From assembly GCF_001005295.1 (NCBI RefSeq), contig NZ_LBMK01000002.1, positions 1,209,545 to 1,273,544 of the forward strand: 64,000 bases of DNA, read 5' to 3'. Shown here piece after piece: positions 44,335-51,730 of this stretch (the first letter of the stretch is position 1; every line of letters starts with the position of its first letter). Source of the stretch: Streptomyces yangpuensis (GTDB lineage Bacteria; Actinomycetota; Actinomycetes; Streptomycetales; Streptomycetaceae). A program made the translations under genes and the position numbers. The notes below the pieces were generated by a model. That model was not told the origin of the DNA and did no database searches. It was given only the letters and a program-made list of their open reading frames with translations.

Positions 44335-45110
44335 CCACCGTACTGATCACCGGAGCCAGCGCCGGACTGGGCGCCGCCTTCGCCCGGGGATTCGCCGCCA
44401 AGGGCTGCGACCTGGTCCTCGTCGCCCGCGACAAGGACCGGCTGGGCGCCGTCGCCGACGCGCTGGCCCGCGAGTACGGCGCCGCCTCTGAGGTGCTGGC
44501 CGCCGACCTGCTGGACCCGGCGGACCTCGACCGGGTCGCCGGGCGGCTCGCCGACCGCACCCGGCCCGTGGACATCCTGGTCAACAACGCGGGCTTCGGG
44601 CTCCCCGCACCCTTCCCGTACAGCCCGGTCGAGGACGAGGAGCGGATGCTCGACCTCCTCGTCAAGGTCCCGCTGCGGCTCACCCATGCCGCACTGCCCG
44701 GTCTGCGCGAGCGCCGCCGCGGGGGCGTCGTCAACGTCTCCTCGGTGGCCGGACTGCTGCCCACGGGCACCTACGGGGCCGCCAAGGCCTGGGTCACCGC
44801 GTTCAGCGAGTCCCTCCGGGTGGACATGGAGCCGTACAACGTCCGGGTGCTGGCCGTCGTCCCCGGCTTCACCCGCACAGAGTTCCAGGAACGCGCCGGG
44901 ATGGACGTCAGCGCGCTGCGCGACGCGGTCTGGCTGGAACCGGAAGCCGTCGTCGAGCAGGCGCTGAAGGACCTCGCCCTGCGCCGCCCGGTCAGCATCA
45001 CCGGCCGCCGCTACCAGGCCTACGCCCTCGCCGTCCGCCACCTCCCGCGCACCTTCGTCGCCCGGAAGATGGCCCGCAAGCGCCGGGCCCCCGCCGGACC
45101 GGACGCATGA
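44331..45110 (+). CDS. short-chain dehydrogenase/reductase
   Basis: A 259-residue SDR. GASAGLG at residues 8-14 binds the cofactor, followed by ILVNNAGFG, NVSSVAGLL (catalytic Ser) and TYGAAKAW (Tyr-x3-Lys). The substrate is not evident; an oxidoreductase of carbonyl/steroid type is possible. GTG at 44331 overlaps the stop of the membrane-protein gene (GTGA), so it is in the same operon. Convergent with an ABC-F gene. Confidence 0.93.
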   Translation: MTTVLITGASAGLGAAFARGFAAKGCDLVLVARDKDRLGAVADALAREYGAASEVLAADLLDPADLDRVAGRLADRTRPVDILVNNAGFGLPAPFPYSPVEDEERMLDLLVKVPLRLTHAALPGLRERRRGGVVNVSSVAGLLPTGTYGAAKAWVTAFSESLRVDMEPYNVRVLAVVPGFTRTEFQERAGMDVSALRDAVWLEPEAVVEQALKDLALRRPVSITGRRYQAYALAVRHLPRTFVARKMARKRRAPAGPDA

Positions 45111-45179
45111 CCGAGCCTGCGGACCGCGCCCGCGAGGCGCGCGAACGCCGCGCCCGGCGGGACCCGTCGGGGATGCCGC

Positions 45180-46817
45180 CTAGAGCTCGGTGACCTTGCC
45201 GCCGGAGACTTCCAGGCGGCGGGTGACCTGTACCGCGTCGAGCATCCGGCGGTCGTGCGTGACCAGCAGGAGGGTGCCCTCGTACGTCTCCAGCGCGGAC
45301 TCCAGCTGCTCGATCGCCGGCAGGTCGAGGTGGTTGGTCGGCTCGTCCAGCACCAGCAGGTTCACCCCGCGGCCCTGGAGCAGCGCGAGCGCAGCGCGGG
45401 TGCGCTCACCGGGGGAGAGGGTCGCCGCCGGACGCAGGACGTGCGCCGCCTTGAGGCCGAACTTGGCCAGCAGGGTGCGCACTTCGGCGGGCTCGGTGTC
45501 CGGGACGGCCGCGCAGAACGCCTCCAGCAGCGGTTCGTCGCCGAGGAACAGGCCGCGTGCCTGGTCGACCTCGCCGACCAGGACGCCGGAGCCGAGCGTG
45601 GCGGAGCCGGAGTCCGGGGCCAGCCGGCCCAGGAGCACGGAGAGGAGGGTGGACTTGCCGGCGCCGTTCGCCCCGGTGATCGCCACCCGGTCCGCCCAGT
45701 CGATCTGCAGGCTCGCCGGGCCGAAGGCGAAGTCCCCGCGCTTGACGGCCGCCTCGCGCAGGGTGGCCACCACGGAGCCCGAGCGCGGGGCCGCCGCGAT
45801 CTCCATCCGCAGCTCCCACTCCTTGCGCGGCTCCTCGACGACCTCCAGCCGCTCGATCGCGCGCTGCGTCTGGCGGGCCTTCGCGGCCTGCTTCTCGCTG
45901 GACTCGCCGCGCAGCGCCTTGCCGATCTTGTCGTTGTCGGTGGACTTGCGGCGGGCGTTGCGCACGCCCTTGTCCATCCAGTTGCGCTGCATCTGGGCCC
46001 GGCCCTCCAGCGCGGCCTTCTTGTCCGCGTACTCCTCGAACTCCTCGCGGGCGTGGCTGCGGGACCGGGCCCGCTCCTCCAGGTAGGAGTCGTAGCCGCC
46101 GCCGTAGAGGTTGATCTGCTGCTGTGCCAGGTCGAGTTCGAGGACCTTGGTGACGGTCCGGGTCAGGAACTCGCGGTCGTGGCTGATCACGACGGTGCCG
46201 GCGCGCAGCCCCTTGACGAACCGCTCCAGCCGCTCCAGACCGTCCAGGTCCAGGTCGTTGGTCGGCTCGTCGAGCAGGAAGACGTCGTAGCGCGAGAGGA
46301 GGAGCGAGGCCAGCCCCGCACGGGCCGCCTGGCCGCCGGAGAGCGCCGTCATCGGCAGGTCGAGGCCGACCGAGAGGCCGAGATCGTCGGCGACCTCCTC
46401 GGCGCGCTCGTCGAGGTCCGCGCCGCCGAGGTCCAGCCACCGGTCGAGCGCGGTCGCGTACGCGTCGTCGGCACCCGGCGTGCCGTCCACCAGGCCCTGC
46501 GTCGCCGCGTCGAGCTCCGCCTGGGCGCCGGCCACGCCCGTACGCCGGGCCAGGAAGTCCCGGACCGACTCCTCCGGCCGGCGCTCCGGCTCCTGCGGGA
46601 GGTGGCCGACGGCGGCGGTGGGCGGGGAGAGCCGCAGCTCCCCGGTCTCGGGAGTGTCCAGCCCGGCGAGCAGCCGCAGCAGGGTCGACTTCCCGGCGCC
46701 GTTCACGCCGACGAGGCCGATGACGTCGCCGGGTGCGACGACGAGGTCGAGATCGGCGAACAGCGTGCGCTCGCCGTGCGCGGCGGTGAGCTTCTTGGCG
46801 ACGAGGGTTGCAGTCAT
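45180..46817 (-). CDS. ABC-F family ATPase
   Basis: A 545-residue twin-ABC protein without membrane segments. First domain: GVNGAGKST (residues 37-45), LSGGQAARAGL, LLDEPTNDLDLDG; second: GANGAGKST, LSPGERTRAALALL, LLVLDEPTNHLDL. The linker is arginine-rich (EEYADKKAALEGRAQMQRNW). It resembles EttA/Uup-type translation factors more than narrow resistance proteins, but the two groups overlap. ATG at 46817. It lies apart from any resistance gene. Confidence 0.93.
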   Translation of the reverse strand: MTATLVAKKLTAAHGERTLFADLDLVVAPGDVIGLVGVNGAGKSTLLRLLAGLDTPETGELRLSPPTAAVGHLPQEPERRPEESVRDFLARRTGVAGAQAELDAATQGLVDGTPGADDAYATALDRWLDLGGADLDERAEEVADDLGLSVGLDLPMTALSGGQAARAGLASLLLSRYDVFLLDEPTNDLDLDGLERLERFVKGLRAGTVVISHDREFLTRTVTKVLELDLAQQQINLYGGGYDSYLEERARSRSHAREEFEEYADKKAALEGRAQMQRNWMDKGVRNARRKSTDNDKIGKALRGESSEKQAAKARQTQRAIERLEVVEEPRKEWELRMEIAAAPRSGSVVATLREAAVKRGDFAFGPASLQIDWADRVAITGANGAGKSTLLSVLLGRLAPDSGSATLGSGVLVGEVDQARGLFLGDEPLLEAFCAAVPDTEPAEVRTLLAKFGLKAAHVLRPAATLSPGERTRAALALLQGRGVNLLVLDEPTNHLDLPAIEQLESALETYEGTLLLVTHDRRMLDAVQVTRRLEVSGGKVTEL

Positions 46818-46950
46818 GATGGGCCGATCCTATCGGCGTGCGGGCCCGGCCCCGGATGACGGCGGCGGTCCGGTCGCTCTGCGTGGCCGTGTGGACGCGG
46901 TAGGTTTCAGCGGGCCGCAGTCGTTCGAGTCCGACCGTTCCGGAGGAGCC

Positions 46951-47580
46951 ATGCAGATCGCCGTCCTGCTCTACGACCGCTTCACCGCGCTCGACGCCGT
47001 CGGCCCGTTCGAGACCCTCGGCCGGCTGTCCGGCGCCGAGGTCGTGTTCGTCTCGGAGCGGCCGGGGCCCGTACGGACCGACAACGGCTCGCTCGCACTC
47101 GTCGCCGACCAGGGGCTCGACGAGGTGACCCGGCCCGACATCGTCATCGTGCCGGGCGGCCCGCATCCCGAGCGGGAGATGGCCAATCCCGTGGTCATGG
47201 ACTGGCTGCGCACGGTCGACGCCACCACCACCTGGACCACCTCGGTGTGCACCGGATCCCTGCTGCTGGCCTCCGCAGGACTGCTGCGGGGGCGGCGGGC
47301 GACCAGCCACTGGCTGTACCTGGAACAGCTGCCGAAGCACGGTGCCCGGCCCACCGGCGAGCGTGTGGTGTTCGACGGCAAGTACGTCACCGCCGCCGGG
47401 GTGTCCTCCGGGATCGACATGGGGCTCACCCTCCTCGGCCGGATCGCCGGTGACGAGTTCGCCCAGGCCGTCCAGCTGATGACCGAGTACGACCCCCAGC
47501 CGCCCTACGACGCGGGCTCGCCCGAGAAGGCCCCGGCCGCCCTCGTGGAGATGCTGCGGGGGAACAACCTGCCCGCCTGA
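46951..47580 (+). CDS. DJ-1/PfpI-family protein
   Basis: A 209-residue glutamine-amidotransferase-like fold. The nucleophile elbow is VCTGSLLLASAGLL with Cys100, followed by SHWLYLEQL and VVFDGKYVTAAGVSSGIDMG. This subgroup is often found as isonitrile hydratase-like or AraC-linked N-domains; activity cannot be assigned. ATG at 46951 with CGGAGGA upstream. Convergent with the enoyl-CoA hydratase gene (10 bases between stops). Confidence 0.9.
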   Translation: MQIAVLLYDRFTALDAVGPFETLGRLSGAEVVFVSERPGPVRTDNGSLALVADQGLDEVTRPDIVIVPGGPHPEREMANPVVMDWLRTVDATTTWTTSVCTGSLLLASAGLLRGRRATSHWLYLEQLPKHGARPTGERVVFDGKYVTAAGVSSGIDMGLTLLGRIAGDEFAQAVQLMTEYDPQPPYDAGSPEKAPAALVEMLRGNNLPA

Positions 47581-47590
47581 GGGACGTCCG

Positions 47591-48343
47591 TCACGGGGCC
47601 CAGGTGAAGCGGGGCGCCCGGCGCTCCAGGAACGCGGCGACACCCTCGGCGGTGTCCTCGCTTCCGGACGCCTGCTCCTCCCAGTGACCGTCCCGGTCCG
47701 TACGGCCGTCGGCGAACTCCTTGGCCGCCGCCTGCGTCAGCTGCGAGCGGGCGGCCAGGACGCGGGTGAACTCGGCGACCCGCTTGTCCAGCCCGCCTGC
47801 CGGCAGCAGCTCGTTCAGGAACCCGGCGCGCAGCGCCTGTTCTGCCCCGATCAGCTCCGCGGAGAAGAGGAGGTACTTGGCCCAGGCCGGGCCGACCAGG
47901 GAGGTGAGCCTGCGGGTCGAGGACGCCGGGTAGACGATGCCCAGCTTTGCCGGGGTCACCCCGAAGGACGCCCCCTCCTCGGCGAAGCGCAGGTCGCAGG
48001 CGGCCGCCAGCTGGCTGCCGCCGCCCACGCAGAACCCGCGGATCGCGGCCAGCGTCGGCTTCGGGAAGGCCGCCAGGGCCTCCTCCGCCGCCACGGCGAG
48101 GGCCCGCGGGTCGTCGTCCCCGGTGAGGGAGGAGATGTCGGCGCCCGCGCAGAAGGTCGGTCCGGCCCCGGTGAGGACGAGCACCCGTACGGCCGGGTCG
48201 CCCGCCAGGCCGTCCAGCAGCCCGGGCAGCGCCCGCCACATCGCGGCGGTCATCGCGTTGCGCTTGGCTGGGTGCGAGACGACGACGGTGGCGACCCCGT
48301 CGGCGACCGTGTGCAGGAGGGTTGCGTCCAGGGCTGCGTCCAT
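47591..48343 (-). CDS. enoyl-CoA hydratase/isomerase
   Basis: A 250-residue crotonase-fold enzyme. It has SHPAKRNAMTAAMWRALPGL, the oxyanion loop FCAGADIS and GFCVGGGSQLAAACDLRFA, then the GVTPAKLGIVYPAS loop. It may act on enoyl-CoA esters; the substrate is unknown. Start ATG at 48343; the frame extends upstream but without a ribosome-binding site. Divergent from the HdeD-family gene. Confidence 0.92.
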   Translation of the reverse strand: MDAALDATLLHTVADGVATVVVSHPAKRNAMTAAMWRALPGLLDGLAGDPAVRVLVLTGAGPTFCAGADISSLTGDDDPRALAVAAEEALAAFPKPTLAAIRGFCVGGGSQLAAACDLRFAEEGASFGVTPAKLGIVYPASSTRRLTSLVGPAWAKYLLFSAELIGAEQALRAGFLNELLPAGGLDKRVAEFTRVLAARSQLTQAAAKEFADGRTDRDGHWEEQASGSEDTAEGVAAFLERRAPRFTWAP

Positions 48344-48429
48344 GCGCCGGATGCTATCCCGGGCGGTGGAACCTATGATCAAGGGAGTCCGTCGGGGGTC
48401 CGCCGGGGGTGCGAGGAGGTGGCACGCCC

Positions 48430-49116
48430 ATGGGCGCAGAGCGAGCGCAGGGCACCGCGGCCGGAGGCCGGGAACCGCAGCGGGAGAAGAAGAAGGTCAA
48501 CCGCAGCTTCGGGCTGATGGCCGTGCTCGGGGTGCTCCTCGTGCTCGCCGGCCTGGTCGGTCTGGTCTACACGGGCCTCGCCACGCTCACGTCGATGTTC
48601 CTTTTCGGCTGGCTGCTGCTCATCGGCGGCGTGGTCGGGCTGGTGCAGGCGGTGCAGTCGCGGGGGAGCAACTACTTCTGGCTCGCCGTCATCGTCGCCG
48701 CGATCAACATCGCGGCGGGTTTCGTGATCCTGCGCCGCCCCGAGGCGAGCGCCGAGGCACTGACCATGTTCGCGGCCCTGCTCTTCCTCACCGGGGGACT
48801 GTTCCGGCTGGTCGGCGCGCTGGTGGTGCGCGGAACCAACTTCGGGCTCGCCCTCGTCCAGGGTGCCTTCGGCGTGCTGCTGGGCTTCCTGATTCTCGCC
48901 AACTGGCCCGGCAACAGTCTGTACGTGATCGGAACCTTCTTCTCGCTCGCCCTGCTGTTCGACGGCCTGAGCCTCATCGCGATGGGCATGGGGGCGCGCC
49001 GCATCCTGGGGCTGGTCAGGGAGGACGAGGCGGCGGCGGCCGACGCCGGCGCGCGGGGGACGCGTGAGGCGGCCGAGAAGCGTCCGGCAGAAGATCAGGA
49101 ACAGACCAACAACTGA
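48430..49116 (+). CDS. HdeD-family acid-resistance membrane protein
   Basis: A 228-residue membrane protein with six hydrophobic segments (LMAVLGVLLVLAGLVGLVYT, MFLFGWLLLIGGVVGLVQA, FWLAVIVAAINIAAGFVIL, FAALLFLTGGLFRLVGALVV, VLLGFLILANWPGN, FFSLALLFDGLSLIAMG), the DUF308/HdeD pattern. Short charged N- and C-terminal tails are cytosolic. Family members act in acid or stress resistance in enterics; the role here is not known. ATG at 48430 with GGAGGT upstream. Confidence 0.88.
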   Translation: MGAERAQGTAAGGREPQREKKKVNRSFGLMAVLGVLLVLAGLVGLVYTGLATLTSMFLFGWLLLIGGVVGLVQAVQSRGSNYFWLAVIVAAINIAAGFVILRRPEASAEALTMFAALLFLTGGLFRLVGALVVRGTNFGLALVQGAFGVLLGFLILANWPGNSLYVIGTFFSLALLFDGLSLIAMGMGARRILGLVREDEAAAADAGARGTREAAEKRPAEDQEQTNN

Positions 49117-49246
49117 CGCCGTCATAAGCCAGTGGTCAGAAAGTGTCCGAATGACGCTGACTTCTGGTCAGCAGTCCGGGCCGGACCCACCCCTTCACCA
49201 CTCTTGTCGCGTGGAGACGATCGAGCGTGAAGACGGGGGCCGGAAG

Positions 49247-49741
49247 ATGGACGCCAGCGGGAGCGGCCCACGGGCCGGGGAAGGGGGGCCGCCGGCCCCG
49301 GCCGGCCCCCTCGCCTACGAGGGCGTGTGGAGGTTCACCGCTCCCGCAGTAGAAGAATCCGTTCCGCAGGCCCGCCGGGCCGTCCGGGACCTGCTCGGGC
49401 GCCAGGGGGTGCCGGCCCATCAGGACCTCGTGTACTCCCTGCTCCTGATCGTCTCCGAACTGGTGACGAACTCGGTCCGGCACGCCGCCCTGCTCTCGCC
49501 CGAGGTGGCGGTCGAGGTAGCCATCGGCCGCGAGTGGGTACGGGTGGCCGTCGAGGACAACCACCCCTACCGCCCCAAGGCGCTGGAGGCCGATTTCGGC
49601 CAGACCGGCGGCCGGGGCCTGCTGCTCGTCCGCGAGATCACCCTGCAGTCCGGCGGGGTCTGCGACGTCGAGCACACCTCCACCGGCGGCAAGGTCATCT
49701 GGGCGGCCCTCCCGCTCGCCACCCCGCCGGCCGCACGCTGA
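49247..49741 (+). CDS. ATP-binding anti-sigma-type (RsbW-like) protein
   Basis: A 164-residue GHKL ATPase. It has VSELVTNSVRHAAL with the N box, VAVEDNHPYRP (D box), GGRGLLLVREI (G box). Such proteins in Streptomyces are serine kinases or anti-sigma factors. The N-terminal 40 residues are Gly/Pro-rich. ATG at 49247 was chosen; an in-frame GTG at 49211 would add 12 residues. Its target is unknown. Convergent with idi (41 bases). Confidence 0.9.
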   Translation: MDASGSGPRAGEGGPPAPAGPLAYEGVWRFTAPAVEESVPQARRAVRDLLGRQGVPAHQDLVYSLLLIVSELVTNSVRHAALLSPEVAVEVAIGREWVRVAVEDNHPYRPKALEADFGQTGGRGLLLVREITLQSGGVCDVEHTSTGGKVIWAALPLATPPAAR

Positions 49742-49782
49742 GCCGAGGACGGCGGGGGCGAGGGCGAGGACGGCGCAGGGGA

Positions 49783-50382
49783 CTACCAGCCCGCCGCGTC
49801 GCCGGTCAGCTCGCGGATCGCGGGCCGCGCCGCGTCCAGCACGGTCATGAACCAGGCCGAGAACGGCACTTCCGCGTGCCGCTTCGCCAGCTCCTCGGCG
49901 GTCACGAAGGCGGTGTCCTCGACCTCCTCCGGATCCGGCCGCACGGCGGTCTGCGCGAGTCCCACGAACAGGTGATTGAACTCCTGCTCCACGAGGCCCG
50001 AGGCGGGGTCCGGGTGGTTGTAGCGCACCGTTCCCGCCTGCGCGAGCAGCGACGGCGACAGCCCCAGCTCCTCGTGGGTCCGCCGGGCCGCGGCCGCGAA
50101 CGGCGACTCCCCGGGATACGGGTGACCGCAGCAGGTGTTCGACCAGACGCCCGGCGAGTGGTACTTCCCGAGGGCCCGCTGCTGGAGCAGCAGACGGCCC
50201 TGCTCGTCGAACAGGAACACGGAGAACGCCCGGTGCAGCTGCCCGGGAGCCTGATGGGCGGAGAGCTTCTCCGCCGTGCCGATGGTGTTGCCGGACTCGT
50301 CGACCAGTTCGAGCATGATCGGTTCTTGAGTACCGGTGCCGTGGGACGCGCTGTTCGCGGCGGTGGCTGGTGTGGTCGGCAT
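49783..50382 (-). CDS. idi: isopentenyl-diphosphate delta-isomerase, type I
   Basis: A 199-residue Nudix-fold isomerase. Landmarks: LHRAFSVFLFDEQGRLLLQQ, SNTCCGHPYPGE with catalytic Cys (about residue 84), AARRTHEELG, and EFNHLFVG with the catalytic Glu. It converts IPP to DMAPP in the cytosol, the first step before polyprenyl synthesis. ATG at 50382 with AAGGA at five bases; an ATG two codons earlier is possible. It lies 8.7 kb from the hopanoid genes, which need its product, though not in their operon. Confidence 0.95.
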   Translation of the reverse strand: MPTTPATAANSASHGTGTQEPIMLELVDESGNTIGTAEKLSAHQAPGQLHRAFSVFLFDEQGRLLLQQRALGKYHSPGVWSNTCCGHPYPGESPFAAAARRTHEELGLSPSLLAQAGTVRYNHPDPASGLVEQEFNHLFVGLAQTAVRPDPEEVEDTAFVTAEELAKRHAEVPFSAWFMTVLDAARPAIRELTGDAAGW

Positions 50383-50461
50383 ACCCATCCTTCGCTTCGG
50401 ACTTCGGCCTTCAGTCTGCCGTACAAAAGAGGCTTGTCCCCACTTCGGACATCCGCGCATG

Positions 50462-50492
50462 TCCGCCCCCCACCACGTGTTAGGGGGGCGGA
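50462..50492. terminator. terminator of the methyltransferase gene
   Basis: TCCGCCCCCC (50462-50471), an 11-base loop, and GGGGGGCGGA (50483-50492): perfect 10-bp stem, 50 bases beyond the methyltransferase stop and 80 bases before the idi start. Confidence 0.75.
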
Positions 50493-50541
50493 TCACGTCA
50501 CATACCGCTCCCGCGCGTCGGACCCCGCCCGGGCGGGCCGG

Positions 50542-51339
50542 TCAGGCGTCGCCGTCGCCGGCCTCCACCGGACGCAGGACGTAGCCGGTGTAGCCGTACT
50601 CGTGCCCGTGGCGGGCCCGTACGTCCAGCTCCTCGCGGGTCGCGGCCACCGCCCGCGCCATCGCGGGGGAGTCCTCGCCGGGCCGGTCGCGGACGCGCTC
50701 GGCGAGCGGACCGTAGTACTCGGCCCAGTCGGAGTCGGGCAGCCGGTGCACGCCGAGCACCCGGTAGCCGGCGGCCCGGGCGGCCGCGACGTTGCCGGCC
50801 ATGGAGCGCAGCGGGTACTGCGGGTCCCAGAAGGCGCGCGCTCCGGCCGACGGCTCCGCGGTCGTCCACTCGCATTCGGTCAGCACGAGCGTGCCGCCGG
50901 GGGCGAGCAGCCGCTTCCACCGCGCGAGCGCGGTGTCGAAGCCCACGATGTAGGCGGAGCCCTCCGCCCAGACGAGGTCGAAGGAGCCGTCCCCGGCCTC
51001 CCGCGCGGGGAGCGCGTTCATGTCCGCCTCGACGGTGCGGACCCGGTCGGCGAGCCCGCGGGCCGCGGCGGCGGTGCGGAGCTCGTCGAGGAAGGGGGCG
51101 TGCAGGTCGACGGCGGTCACCTCGGCGCCGCCCGGTCCGGTGCCGCCCGCCTCGGCGGCGAGCAGCAGCGCGCTGCGGCCGGGTCCGCAGCCCAGGTCGA
51201 GGACGCGGGGCCGCTCGGGCAGCGGTCCGCACAGGGACAGCAGCCGGCGGGTGCTCGCGTCGGAGCCCGGAGCCTGCCGCGGCAGCCCGTGGTGAAGGGT
51301 GAGAAAAGCCTCGAAAGTGGTGTGGGTGTTGTCGGTCAA
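50542..51339 (-). CDS. class I SAM-dependent methyltransferase
   Basis: A 265-residue Rossmann methyltransferase. VLDLGCGPGRSALLLAAEAG is motif I, AVDLHAPFLDEL motif II, then FDLVWAEGSAYIVGFDTALA and LTECEWT. The acceptor is unknown; relatives are annotated only as methyltransferases. TTG at 51339 is the likely start (AAGGG at nine bases); no ATG or GTG fits. Upstream lies a 26-codon frame with two Cys, noted separately. Confidence 0.88.
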   Translation of the reverse strand: MTDNTHTTFEAFLTLHHGLPRQAPGSDASTRRLLSLCGPLPERPRVLDLGCGPGRSALLLAAEAGGTGPGGAEVTAVDLHAPFLDELRTAAAARGLADRVRTVEADMNALPAREAGDGSFDLVWAEGSAYIVGFDTALARWKRLLAPGGTLVLTECEWTTAEPSAGARAFWDPQYPLRSMAGNVAAARAAGYRVLGVHRLPDSDWAEYYGPLAERVRDRPGEDSPAMARAVAATREELDVRARHGHEYGYTGYVLRPVEAGDGDA

Positions 51340-51730
51340 CGTGAACCCTTGAAAAGGGGCTCCGGCCGATCTGGATGTCCCCCGGTGAAAGTCCGGGAGA
51401 ACGGTGGATCAGGCCCGGCCGGTCGCCCGGGGGAAACGGGGGATGCACCGGAGTTCGCAGCGCTCGGCCGCGACCACTGCGACGGTCATCGACCCACCTC
51501 GTTCCACTCGACACCTTCAGGGGCGTGTCCACCGTAACACCGACGCCGTTTGTGGTACCGCGTCGTGATCACCGATGATGATCGCGACCCGGCCCGAAGC
51601 CCGGATATTCGGCTTATCGGGGCGTGAACGGGTGATGAACCCCTGCTTCCCTTCATCCGATAGCCTCTGCCGACGTGCCGCCGCCCCACGGGCGCGCCGT
51701 TCGTCAATCCGTTACAAGGAGTGAGTTCGT
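51340..51730. other. 391-base divergent intergenic region with a possible leader peptide
   Basis: Between the methyltransferase (minus) and the CDP-alcohol phosphotransferase (plus). It holds a possible leader frame on the minus strand (51409-51489) followed by CCCGG-rich short hairpins. The plus half holds the promoter of the glycopolymer cluster; no clear operator was found there. Confidence 0.5.
51409..51489 (-). CDS. possible 26-residue leader peptide of the methyltransferase gene
   Basis: ATG at 51489 after CGAGGTGG at good spacing opens a 26-codon frame starting MTVAVVAAERCELRCIPRFP, with two Cys. It ends 70 bases before the methyltransferase start, with inverted-repeat CCGGG/CCCGG sequence in between. 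This could be an attenuator-type leader or a small gene. Support is only the ribosome-binding site and location. Confidence 0.25.
   Translation of the reverse strand: MTVAVVAAERCELRCIPRFPRATGRA

Noticed and set aside
45107..45193. 28-codon frame starting with ATGA overlap at the end of the SDR gene
   Set aside because: It runs into the 3' end of the convergent ABC-F gene and reads as a simple Arg/Ala/Glu repeat; the overlap alone is weak support.
49211..49246. GTG at 49211 as start of the anti-sigma-type protein
   Set aside because: It adds 12 charged residues outside the fold, and the ribosome-binding-like GGAAG sits right before ATG 49247; not excluded, but less likely.
51361..51420. Riboswitch in front of the methyltransferase gene
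   Set aside because: The region has short CCCGG hairpins but I could not match it to the conserved core of any SAM, cobalamin or other riboswitch class.
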